A model generated the notes under the pieces. That model did not search any database. It had not been told where the DNA came from and saw only the letters and a list, made by a program, of their open reading frames with translations. The position numbers and the translations under genes are program-made. A DNA stretch of 64,000 bases, from NCBI GenBank assembly GCA_044360075.1, contig JBIKLA010000006.1, positions 62,001 to 126,000 on the forward strand, written 5' to 3'. Shown here piece by piece: positions 15,896-23,738 of the stretch. Position 1 is the stretch's first letter. Each line of letters starts with the position of its first letter. This DNA comes from OMII01 sp947467385. GTDB lineage: Bacteria; Bdellovibrionota_C; UBA2361; OMII01.

Positions 15896-16813
15896 TCACC
15901 CTATGGTTCGTTGCGAGGATGGTCCACCTGAGCCTGCACACGCAAGCTCAGGCTCGGGCTCCTCCTTCTTAAGGTTACACCCGTTCCTCGCAACAACTAT
16001 CTCCCCATCATCAGCCAAGGCGTCCAATCTTTTCCTGTACCAGGGATACGCCTCCCGCGCGGCATCTTCAGCGAGCATTCGAACCGCAACAGAGGCGGCC
16101 ATGAACCCCACCGCGCCGGTCACAAACACTGCGCTACCAAGCCCGTCGTTACAGCTCTTGCGAGTCACCGCACCCTCGCATTGAGTTCCGGAATGGTTGC
16201 GCTGCTTGGGCACATACACGCACGGTACGTTAAACCGAGATCTATCGCCGCGCGGAAACCCGTATCTACCGCGCAGATCCTTTCGCACTATCTGAAGTAG
16301 AGGATCGTGAACTGTTAAGGAGAGGTCGCACGAAGTGACTGCGGACGGATCAAGCCGATCTCCGGCAGAGCCGGCTGTAACGACCCGGATGCCGCGCGCG
16401 ACGCACTCCGCTATCAGAAGGGCCTTATTCTCTGCGCGGTCGATCGTGTCCACCACGAGGTCTGGCCTAAGCCCAAGGATATGCTCAACGGAGGAGCGGG
16501 TGAAGAACTTGGGCAGCGCTTGCACGAGGCAGTCCGGGTTGATGTCGCGTACCCGGCGCGCAAGAAGGTCAGCCTTAAGCTCGCCTACCGTGGAGCTCGT
16601 CGCTTGGACCTGGCGATTGATGTTTGTTATGCAGACCTCGTCGAGGTCTACGAGCGTTAAGGCACCAACCCCGCTTCGGGCGAGGGCCTCGACTACCCAA
16701 GAGCCAACACCACCGAGCCCTACCACACACACCGACGAGCTCTGGATGCGGCAAAACGCCTGCTCTCCAACGAGCTGACTGAACCCCTTAAATCGGTCAT
16801 CCTTTTCGTGCAT
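15896..16813 (-). CDS. tcdA: tRNA threonylcarbamoyladenosine dehydratase
   Basis: 305 residues from the ATG at 16813 (MHEKDDRFKGFSQLVGE); upstream in-frame sequence to 16957 looks non-coding. TcdA (CsdL/YgdL) uses ATP to cyclise t6A37 of tRNA to ct6A. The E1-like Rossmann motif GLGGVGS is at 32-38, followed by ALARSGVGALTLVDLDEVCITNINRQ, then VVDTIDRAENKALLIAEC and VVTAGSAGDRLDP, all TcdA-specific. The C-terminus has a membrane-like VFVTGAVGFMAASVAVRML helix, then a longer Cys-containing tail than in E. coli (268 residues). It stands next to the candidate structured RNA on the other strand. Confidence 0.92.
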   Translation of the reverse strand: MHEKDDRFKGFSQLVGEQAFCRIQSSSVCVVGLGGVGSWVVEALARSGVGALTLVDLDEVCITNINRQVQATSSTVGELKADLLARRVRDINPDCLVQALPKFFTRSSVEHILGLRPDLVVDTIDRAENKALLIAECVARGIRVVTAGSAGDRLDPSAVTSCDLSLTVHDPLLQIVRKDLRGRYGFPRGDRSRFNVPCVYVPKQRNHSGTQCEGAVTRKSCNDGLGSAVFVTGAVGFMAASVAVRMLAEDAAREAYPWYRKRLDALADDGEIVVARNGCNLKKEEPEPELACAGSGGPSSQRTIG

Positions 16814-17011
16814 GTCCGCCCTCAAGACGAGCTGTTCCGCTTGTGCCGAGACCCGCACAGCGCGGTCCCATGACCTGCATAGTGTACCAAAAGGGTCACT
16901 CGAAGTCATACCTGCCAGCCTGTGCCGCGGGCCGCTACTCCCGCTGAGAGCCGTCACCCCTTATGGAGAAGTAAGCTGCGGAAAACAGGAAGATTTGATA
17001 GCCTAACCGAC

Positions 17012-18259
17012 ATGAGAGACGCAGACGTAATCGTTATTGGAGCGGGGCTTACGGGGCTTCGTGCCGCCCTTGACCTTGTCCGCGCGGGCCTCTCAATACT
17101 CGTCGTCGAGGGCGAGGACTCCGTTGGCGGTAGGATGAGAACAACCCCTCACGACGGCTTTCTCCTCGATCACGGCTTTCAGGTCATCTTGGGGGGATAT
17201 TCTGAGCTAGCGACAGTACCCCTGTTCGAGACTCTCAAGATGGGCGCGTTCGATAGCGGCGCGCGCATCCGCCAGAACGGATCGTTTTTCGACTTTTTTG
17301 ACGTCCGGCGCCATCCGGCGCAAGCAGCAGCTATGCTTAAGGCGCCTTTTTTTTCGCTCGGAGACATGTGGCGACTATTTAAATACGCCGAGCTGTTTCT
17401 CCAGCCACATCCCAAGCCAACTGGTGAGCCCACGAGCGAGAGCCTGCGGCGCTACGGGTTTTCAGAGCGATTCATCAGTGGATTCCTGCGCCCCTTTCTC
17501 TCGGCTGTTCTTCTTGACCCCACTCTCTCTATCGACAGCTCGGCCGCACGATTTTACCTCAAGTCCTTCTCTCGGGGCGCTGCCCTGCTGCCGCAGCAGG
17601 GCGTTCAAGCGCTTCCGAACCTTCTCGCCCAGCAGGTTGGGGTCTCGCACATCCTCTTGCGCTCGCGCGTCGACGCGGCACGACCCCGGGAAATCGTGCT
17701 CCAGTCGGGCGAGACACTGACCTGCCAGCGGGTACTGTGCTGCACGGACGCCTATGCCGCCGCACAGATGGGCGGACCGGTCCAGACCATGCCACACCGC
17801 GACTCGCGCACGATATATTTCGCCGCAGATCGACCGCCCTTCCGCGAGCGGCTTATAGCACTCAACGCCGAGCAGCGCGGCGTCCTTTGCAGCGTGTCGG
17901 TCTCTAGCAACGTGCAGCCGAGCTATGCCCCCTCCGGGAAGAGCCTTGTCGCTGCGACGATTGTTGGAGAGGGCGCCTCGATCGACGAGGGAGAGGCGCG
18001 CGCACGGGCCCTCCAGGAGCTCAGGGAATGGTTTGGCGAAGAGGCGCTCTCGTGGCGCCACCTGCAGACATTCACAATTCCCCGATCGGTGCCGGCACGA
18101 CCACGCATGGAACTCGGAGTACAAGAGCACAACGGAATACTTTTTGCGGGAGACTACCTCACATACGGCGCCCAGAATGGCGCACTTCGTGCAGGGCGCG
18201 AAGCAGCTCGCCTCGTGGCCGCCGAGTTTGAGACGATATCACCTGGGCGCGCTGCCTAG
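17012..18259 (+). CDS. NAD(P)/FAD-dependent oxidoreductase, phytoene-desaturase/amine-oxidase type
   Basis: 415 residues from the ATG at 17012. The N-terminus DVIVIGAGLTGLRAALDLVRAGLSILVVEGEDSVGGRM is the FAD dinucleotide-binding motif plus the GG doublet of the amine-oxidase/phytoene-desaturase superfamily. DHGFQVILGGY and the C-terminal FAGDYLTYGAQNGALRAGREAA (flavin-closing motif) match a subgroup seen in plants and bacteria whose substrate is generally unassigned. No signal peptide. Stand-alone gene whose stop is 1 nt from the convergent branching-enzyme gene. Confidence 0.85.
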   Translation: MRDADVIVIGAGLTGLRAALDLVRAGLSILVVEGEDSVGGRMRTTPHDGFLLDHGFQVILGGYSELATVPLFETLKMGAFDSGARIRQNGSFFDFFDVRRHPAQAAAMLKAPFFSLGDMWRLFKYAELFLQPHPKPTGEPTSESLRRYGFSERFISGFLRPFLSAVLLDPTLSIDSSAARFYLKSFSRGAALLPQQGVQALPNLLAQQVGVSHILLRSRVDAARPREIVLQSGETLTCQRVLCCTDAYAAAQMGGPVQTMPHRDSRTIYFAADRPPFRERLIALNAEQRGVLCSVSVSSNVQPSYAPSGKSLVAATIVGEGASIDEGEARARALQELREWFGEEALSWRHLQTFTIPRSVPARPRMELGVQEHNGILFAGDYLTYGAQNGALRAGREAARLVAAEFETISPGRAA

Positions 18260-18260
18260 T

Positions 18261-20258
18261 CTATAAACGCTTCAGTACCAGGGCGCTGCGCGACGGAATG
18301 TAGAGGCGAACGCCCCCGCTTGGCGAAGCCTCATACTGAACCGAGGGATCCACCCTTCCGAAACCGCCAAATTCCCGTGAGTCGGAATCAAGTGCAACAG
18401 CGTATCTGCCGGGCCCGATCCATACCTCCCGATCGGCGTACGAATTTGACGGATGGAAGTTAAAAATGAACACCAGCCCAGCGCGCTCGAACACCAGCAG
18501 CTTGTCATCCACATGCTCATAATGCTTGTAGGGCCATGGCGCCTGAAGCAGCTGGTCCGATTCGGCAAGCCCGATCATAGATCGGTCGAAATCCGCAAGG
18601 AAACGGTACTTAAGATCGCGCGAGTCGCGCAGGCTCCATTGCCTACGCGCGTAATGGTAGGACCAGCCGTTCCCCTCGCGGGGGAAGTCGACCCACTCGG
18701 GGTGCCCGAACTCGTTCCCGATAAAGTTCAGGTATCCGTGCCCGGAAGTCGAGAGCGTCACAAGACGCAGCATCTTATGCAAGGCGAGTGCCCTGTCGAT
18801 AATGAGGCTCTCATCAGACACGCGCATCTTCGAGTACATCTCCGCGTCGGCGAGCCAGAACATCGTGGTCTTATCACCCACGAGCGCCTGGTCGTGCGAC
18901 TCAACGTAATTGACGGTGCGCTCGTCAGCGCGCCTGTTAGTCAACTCATGCCAGATCTGCGACACGTTCCAGTCTTCATCCCGCGTGTGCTTGAGGAGCT
19001 TAATCCAGTAGTCCGGGATCCCCATCGCGAGGCGGTAATCGAACCCGATTCCGCCGTCGCTAATTGGGGCTGCGAGTCCCGGCATACCGCTCACCTCCTC
19101 GGCGATGGTGATAGCGTCTGAGCGAACCTCATGAATCAGGGAGTTCGCCAAGGAGAGATATGCCAAGGCATCCTCGTCTACGTTGCCGCAGAAATAATGA
19201 TCGTACGAAGAGGCGGCCGAACCGAGCCCGTGATCGCGGTAAATCATGCTCGTCACGCCATCGAATCGATATCCATCAAACTTGAAGGCATCGAGCCAGT
19301 AGCGGCAGTTTGACAGGAGCAGGTGCAAAGTCTCGCTCTTTCCGTAATCGAAGAGCCTCGTGTTCCAGGCGGGATGCTCTCCGCGCGGGCCGCTGTGAAA
19401 GTAGAGGTCGTAGGACCCGTCAAACCGACTTAGCCCCTCCGCCTCGTTTTTGACTGCGTGCGAGTGGATGAGGTCCATAATGACGGCAATGCCCAAGCCG
19501 TGGGCCGTGTCCACGAGCTCCATAAGCTCGTCCGGCGTGCCGAAACGGGACGACGGCGCGAAGAAATTCGACACCTGGTAACCAAAGGACCCGTAGTAAG
19601 GGTGCTCCTGCACCGCCATAAGCTGGATGGTGTTGTAGCCACCCTCCTTTATGCGTGGCAGGACCTTCTCGGTGAATTCCCGGTACGACCCAACCTTACC
19701 CTCCTCCTGGGCCATCCCGACATGGGCCTCGTATATGAGCGGAGCACGATTTGGGACCCGAAAATCAGGGTGCTTCCAACGATAGGGCTCCTTCGGATCC
19801 CACACCTGGGCGCTGAAGAGCTTCGTCGCCTCGTCCTGCACGACCCGCGTACAAAAGGACGGAATTCGCTCGCCGCTTACTTCGCGACCATTGTCGTTCC
19901 AGTACATGATGAGCTTGTAGTGGTCGCCGTGCTTAATCGAGCCTAACGGTAACGAGAGGTCCCACGTTCCGTGGTCGCGCCGCACGAGCTCAAAGCGCTT
20001 ATCCTCCATCCACCCAGTGAAATCACCAACGAGGGCGATGCGTGTCGCGTTTGGTGCGCGCTCACGCAGCACCCAAGAAGAGGATAGCTTGTGCAGCCCA
20101 AAGTAGTTGTGGCCGACGGCGAACTCAGGCAGCGACAGCCGATCGCAGGTAACGCGCGACCTAAAGGTCTTGGCGAGCTCGCCCCTGTAGGCGATAGCCC
20201 CGGTGTAAGGGGTGAGCCATGAGTCATCGCGAACCAGCTTTGGGGTCTCTTCGGTCAT
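18261..20258 (-). CDS. glgB: 1,4-alpha-glucan branching enzyme, eukaryotic GBE1 type
   Basis: 665 residues from the ATG at 20258. It makes alpha-1,6 branches in glycogen. After an N-terminal helix and a CBM48 domain (FGLHKLSSSWVLRERAPNATRIALVGDFTGW) comes the GH13 barrel: YRFDGVTSMIYRDHG (nucleophile Asp), ITIAEEVSGMPGL (acid/base Glu) and YVESHDQALVGDK (third Asp). The blocks VDEDALAYLSLANSLIHEV and GGIGFDYRLAMGIPDYWIKLL are those of GBE1/SBE enzymes (GH13 subfamily 8), not the longer bacterial GlgB. No other glycogen gene is adjacent, but a second GH13 protein lies at 46.1 kb. Confidence 0.93.
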   Translation of the reverse strand: MTEETPKLVRDDSWLTPYTGAIAYRGELAKTFRSRVTCDRLSLPEFAVGHNYFGLHKLSSSWVLRERAPNATRIALVGDFTGWMEDKRFELVRRDHGTWDLSLPLGSIKHGDHYKLIMYWNDNGREVSGERIPSFCTRVVQDEATKLFSAQVWDPKEPYRWKHPDFRVPNRAPLIYEAHVGMAQEEGKVGSYREFTEKVLPRIKEGGYNTIQLMAVQEHPYYGSFGYQVSNFFAPSSRFGTPDELMELVDTAHGLGIAVIMDLIHSHAVKNEAEGLSRFDGSYDLYFHSGPRGEHPAWNTRLFDYGKSETLHLLLSNCRYWLDAFKFDGYRFDGVTSMIYRDHGLGSAASSYDHYFCGNVDEDALAYLSLANSLIHEVRSDAITIAEEVSGMPGLAAPISDGGIGFDYRLAMGIPDYWIKLLKHTRDEDWNVSQIWHELTNRRADERTVNYVESHDQALVGDKTTMFWLADAEMYSKMRVSDESLIIDRALALHKMLRLVTLSTSGHGYLNFIGNEFGHPEWVDFPREGNGWSYHYARRQWSLRDSRDLKYRFLADFDRSMIGLAESDQLLQAPWPYKHYEHVDDKLLVFERAGLVFIFNFHPSNSYADREVWIGPGRYAVALDSDSREFGGFGRVDPSVQYEASPSGGVRLYIPSRSALVLKRL

Positions 20259-20345
20259 ATCCACGCCGGGATAGTAGCCGAAAGGCAAACCTTTGAGGAG
20301 TCTTGGGTTTTACCAAATGCTCCCGGTGTTGGTAGAGTGCCGGGC

Positions 20346-20621
20346 ATGGAGCCAACCGCTAACAACCAGGAGCTGTGCCGCGTTCTCGTTATCCTAGACG
20401 GCGAAAGCGAGGATGTGCTCGATGTCGTTGAATTACAGGGATTTGATCTCAATGCCTTTGCGGAGCAATTCGACGTTCCGCTTGAATCGGACCCGCACAT
20501 GCTCGACCGCTATGCCGTCGGCCCGGACGATGCTGGCTTCGTAAACGACCACCTCGACACCGGTATGGCGTTTGATTTTGCGAGAAACGCGTACTTTATC
20601 GAGGCGGCTAGTCGCGAGTAG
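20346..20621 (+). CDS. Small acidic hypothetical protein
   Basis: 91 residues from ATG 20346 (a GTG at 20337 would add 3). Acidic, soluble, mixed alpha/beta: ELCRVLVILDGESEDVLDVVELQGFDLNAFAEQFDV, then YAVGPDDAGFVNDHLDTG. No motif recognised. It lies divergent to glgB, and its last 14 nt overlap the end of the 201-residue gene on the minus strand. The regular strand-helix pattern makes it likely to be real. Confidence 0.6.
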   Translation: MEPTANNQELCRVLVILDGESEDVLDVVELQGFDLNAFAEQFDVPLESDPHMLDRYAVGPDDAGFVNDHLDTGMAFDFARNAYFIEAASRE

Positions 20622-21213
20622 CATCCACCGCTCCCGGATTTCCCGGCAGCCCAAGCGAAGCGAAGGCGCCGCTCTCAAGAAGCGCTCGGGCCTCCACCGA
20701 GAGCGCGTACGACACTCTTCCTTCCGCATCAACATTTCGGGCGAACATGTTTACCTTCCACATCGAACGAAGGTGCGCATCGGTCTCTGCCACCTGCGCC
20801 TTGGGGCTCTCTGCGTCACTCCAGCGAAGCTCTCCCGTGAGCTGTTCAAGCGACCGGAAATCACCCACCTCAAGAGCTCTTAGGCGGCTCACCGCAGACA
20901 CAAAGCGCTCTTTAATCTCCGGCGATAGGCCAAACCACCTTGTAAGGCGGGATGCTCGCTCGTCCCTGAGGCTTGCAGCCGTTGTCGAGGAGATAACGCG
21001 CTGTAGCTCGTCCGCCACCTCCCTCAGGGTGGCGGCACCTTTCTCAATGAGCAGCGCGGCATCAGAGAGCCTCGCCTCAGCTCGGCATCCCTTGAGCATG
21101 TCAGCGGCTGGGAGGATCTGGCCTAGGCACTCCCGCGCCGACGCCCAAGCCTTCTCCAGTGGTGCAGATGCCGTGTTTGCGGTCTCGGCTTTAGGGCTCT
21201 GGTATCTTGCCAT
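20608..21213 (-). CDS. Alpha-helical hypothetical protein with hairpin-masked ribosome site
   Basis: 201 residues, mostly helical and Ala/Leu/Arg/Glu-rich (AALLIEKGAATLREVADELQRVI; IKERFVSAVSRLRALEVGDFRSLEQL). No family recognised, and no signal peptide or membrane span. The ribosome site GGAGG (minus strand, 21226-21222) stands 8 nt before the ATG but is buried in a 12-bp stem spanning 21219-21254, which would limit translation. The previous gene on this strand is dodecin, 115 nt upstream. Confidence 0.65.
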   Translation of the reverse strand: MARYQSPKAETANTASAPLEKAWASARECLGQILPAADMLKGCRAEARLSDAALLIEKGAATLREVADELQRVISSTTAASLRDERASRLTRWFGLSPEIKERFVSAVSRLRALEVGDFRSLEQLTGELRWSDAESPKAQVAETDAHLRSMWKVNMFARNVDAEGRVSYALSVEARALLESGAFASLGLPGNPGAVDATRD

Positions 21214-21218
21214 GTGAA

Positions 21219-21254
21219 GGTCCTCCAGCGCCGAGTATTAGCGCTTGGCGGACC
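21219..21254 (-). promoter_or_regulatory. Hairpin sequestering the ribosome binding site of the 201-residue gene
   Basis: Plus-strand arms: GGTCC (21219-21223) with GGACC (21250-21254), CCA (21225-21227) with TGG (21246-21248), and GCGC (21228-21231) with GCGC (21241-21244); one mismatch, one bulge, 9-nt loop. Four of the five bases of the GGAGG ribosome site are paired. This is the arrangement of RNA thermometers and protein-binding translational operators. Confidence 0.45.
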
Positions 21255-21328
21255 TTGGTAAAGCGCCGCCTTAAGTTGGTGACGCCACGATACCGATAAA
21301 GACAGATGCCTACCCCCTTAGCGCGCGC

Positions 21329-21598
21329 CTAGTGGCCCCTAAGGCGGTCGTCGATACGAAACGAGATCCGGCAGCGAACCTGGTACGAGGCGATTGCGCC
21401 ATCGCGAATAGTTCCGCGCATCTCCTCAACCTCCACATCAGAGATATTCTGGAGGGTTTGGGCCGCCTCGGCAACGCACACCCTCACCGCCTCATCCCAG
21501 CCCTTCTCCGATTCGCCCGTAAGCTCTATGCACTTGCTCACGCTGTGCCGGGGCGCCGCCCCGCGCTTCTCGCCCGTGTATCCTGATGTCTCTGCCAT
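21329..21598 (-). CDS. Dodecin-family flavin-binding protein
   Basis: 89 residues from the ATG at 21598 (GGGGG ribosome site); the frame is open further upstream, but that part lacks dodecin character. The dodecin core is 'SVSKCIELTGESEKGWDEAVRVCVAEAAQTL', then 'VEVEEMRGTIRDGAIASYQVRCRISFRID'. Dodecins are ~70-residue proteins that form dodecameric shells storing flavin. The position normally held by the flavin-stacking Trp (after the first helix, L.dl.w..V) reads ISDVEV here, so flavin stacking may be altered. N-terminal ~20 residues are extra. Confidence 0.88.
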   Translation of the reverse strand: MAETSGYTGEKRGAAPRHSVSKCIELTGESEKGWDEAVRVCVAEAAQTLQNISDVEVEEMRGTIRDGAIASYQVRCRISFRIDDRLRGH

Positions 21599-21741
21599 CT
21601 TTTCCCCCTTCAATAACTGTGTCTTGAGCAAGAGGTATTCCCTTAGGCCAACTCGCGATATGAGCCCGCTCACCCTGGCTTCAGTCATTCCCGATTCTGA
21701 GAGTCGGCGTAGCGTGAATTCCACCACATCGAGGAGGAGCT

Positions 21742-22260
21742 ATGACGGAACCAAGAGAGAACCTTGCCACGCCCCGCGCAATCATTTACCAGGCCAAAAC
21801 TCCAGCAAAGGTCGGAGTGGCCTTCCTTTCAGGTGCGGCCATCGGCTCGCTCGTCAGCTACTTGCTCGACCCGCATCAAGGCGCCCGCCGACGCGGGGAG
21901 CTCAGGGACCGTGCCGTCAGCGCATCACGCAACTCAGGTCGTAGGGCGCTTAAGCTCAGTCGACACCTGCGAAACCAACTTGAAGGAGTTGTTTCATACG
22001 CAGCCGATCTTTTCCGGCCGGAGGGACTGGCGAGCGACAGGAAGCTCGCCGATAGGATCCGCTCATCGCTTGGGCACTCCTGCTCACACCTGTCGGCGGT
22101 CGAGCTCCACGTCAAGCAGGGAGACGTCATCGTCGGCGGCCATGCGCCGGAGTCAGAGATTCCATCTCTACTCAATGCGATATCAAAGGTCCGGGGAGTT
22201 CGCTCAGTGACAGACCACGTCGAGCGCGGAGCTGGCCCAGCTTCGCAACCGATCCAGTAG
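21742..22260 (+). CDS. YtxH-like membrane protein with BON domain
   Basis: 172 residues with a GGAGGAG ribosome site. Residues ~20-50 (KVGVAFLSGAAIGSLVSYLLDPHQGARRR) are a Gly-rich membrane helix followed by the 'D...G.rRR' motif of YtxH/GlsB-type stress proteins. Residues ~97-163 are a BON domain (DRKLADRIRSSLG...VELHVKQGDVIVGGHAPE...VRGVRSVTDHV), a phospholipid-binding module often found in envelope-stress proteins. Probably a membrane-stress protein. Divergent from dodecin, so a shared promoter region is possible. Confidence 0.82.
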   Translation: MTEPRENLATPRAIIYQAKTPAKVGVAFLSGAAIGSLVSYLLDPHQGARRRGELRDRAVSASRNSGRRALKLSRHLRNQLEGVVSYAADLFRPEGLASDRKLADRIRSSLGHSCSHLSAVELHVKQGDVIVGGHAPESEIPSLLNAISKVRGVRSVTDHVERGAGPASQPIQ

Positions 22261-22262
22261 GG

Positions 22263-23684
22263 TTACGTAGCCGCGACGGTAGCCGAGTGCTCCTTGAGCC
22301 ACGCTTCTGTGCGCGCCAGCTCGACATCAACAAGCTTGAGCTGTTCGTCAACGGCCACGCTCGCGGTGCCACCTCTGCTCGTGCGCCGATTGACGACGGT
22401 GTCGAGCGAGATAGCCTCGAAGATATCGCTCTCAAAGAGCGGCGAAAAAGCCTTAAACTCGTCAAGTGAGAGGCTGAGCAGCTCACGCTGCTGCGTGAAG
22501 CAGCCGCGCACCATCTGGCCGACCACCTCGTGGGCTTCACGAAACGGTAGCCCCTTCTTGGCCAGATAGTCTGCGGCATCTGTGGCGTTTACAAATCCCA
22601 GCTCCGCAGCCGCTCTCATCCGCTCCGGATGAATCTTCCAGGTGGCCACCATGTCGGTCGCTACGCGCAGGGAGCCCGTAATAGTGTCAACCGCATCGAA
22701 GATCCCCTCCTTGTCCTCCTGCATGTCCTTATTGTAGGCCAGCGGTAGCCCCTTCATGGTTGTAAGAAGTCCCATAAGCGAACCGTATACACGGCCGGTC
22801 TTGCCTCGAATGAGCTCTGCGAAATCGGCGTTCTTCTTCTGCGGCATGATACTGCTCCCAGTCGACATTGCGTCGCTCAGCTCAACAAAACCGAACTCGC
22901 CGCTCGTCCACAGAACGATCTCCTCTCCGAGTCGCGAGAGGTGCATCATGCACATGGCGCAGCTTGAGAGGTACTCAAGCACGAAGTCGCGGTCACTGAC
23001 GGCATCCAGGCTGTTTTCATAGACCCCGTCAAAGCGCAGCAGTTCCGCAATGCGAACCCGATTGATAGGAAACGTCGTGCCCGCCAAAGCACCGGCCCCG
23101 AGCGGAAGGATGTTGGCGCGCTTCCATAGGTCAACCATGCGACCTATATCTCGCTGTAGCATGTGGGCGTACGCCAACAGGTGATGCGAGAACAGGATCG
23201 GCTGCGCCCTTTGCAGGTGCGTGTAGCCCGGAAGGATCACGCCCCGATGCTCCTTTGCCCGGCGAACGAGCGCCGCCTGCAGATCCGCCATTAGACCGAC
23301 AACAAAAACGATCTCCGCGCGCACAAAGAGGTGGCAGTCTGTTGCAACCTGGTCGTTTCTACTACGGGCGGTGTGGAGCTTGCCGGCAACCGAGCCGATC
23401 TCTTCTGTTAGGTAGCGCTCGATGTTCATGTGGATATCTTCGTCCGAGAGGCGGAACTCAAGATCCCCGCGCTCCAGCCGATCTCGAACCTTGCGTAGCC
23501 CGGCCTGGATCTGTAGTGACTCCTCAGGTGAAATTATTCCCGTCTCGCCGAGCATCTGCGCGTGAGCGATACTGCCCTGAATGTCGAAAGGCGCGAGCCT
23601 GCAGTCGAAAAGGATCGAGGCGCCGAACGCCTCAGCGAACGAGTTAGCTGACTCCGCAAAGCGGCCACCCCATAGCTTTTTCAT
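22263..23684 (-). CDS. argH: Argininosuccinate lyase
   Basis: 473 residues, the full family length. It cleaves argininosuccinate to arginine and fumarate. Starts MKKLWGGRF as nearly all ArgH do; has DIHMNIERYL and GKLHTARSRNDQV (substrate and catalytic His region) and the fumarase-superfamily signature GSSIMPQKKNAD with the catalytic Ser loop. Other arg genes are not in the window. The stop is 2 nt from the convergent BON-domain gene. Confidence 0.97.
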   Translation of the reverse strand: MKKLWGGRFAESANSFAEAFGASILFDCRLAPFDIQGSIAHAQMLGETGIISPEESLQIQAGLRKVRDRLERGDLEFRLSDEDIHMNIERYLTEEIGSVAGKLHTARSRNDQVATDCHLFVRAEIVFVVGLMADLQAALVRRAKEHRGVILPGYTHLQRAQPILFSHHLLAYAHMLQRDIGRMVDLWKRANILPLGAGALAGTTFPINRVRIAELLRFDGVYENSLDAVSDRDFVLEYLSSCAMCMMHLSRLGEEIVLWTSGEFGFVELSDAMSTGSSIMPQKKNADFAELIRGKTGRVYGSLMGLLTTMKGLPLAYNKDMQEDKEGIFDAVDTITGSLRVATDMVATWKIHPERMRAAAELGFVNATDAADYLAKKGLPFREAHEVVGQMVRGCFTQQRELLSLSLDEFKAFSPLFESDIFEAISLDTVVNRRTSRGGTASVAVDEQLKLVDVELARTEAWLKEHSATVAAT

Positions 23685-23738
23685 GCGTCCCTCACCACAA
23701 AGTTTGGCAGGGGCAAGATTAGGGCCGGCCAGCGTTTT

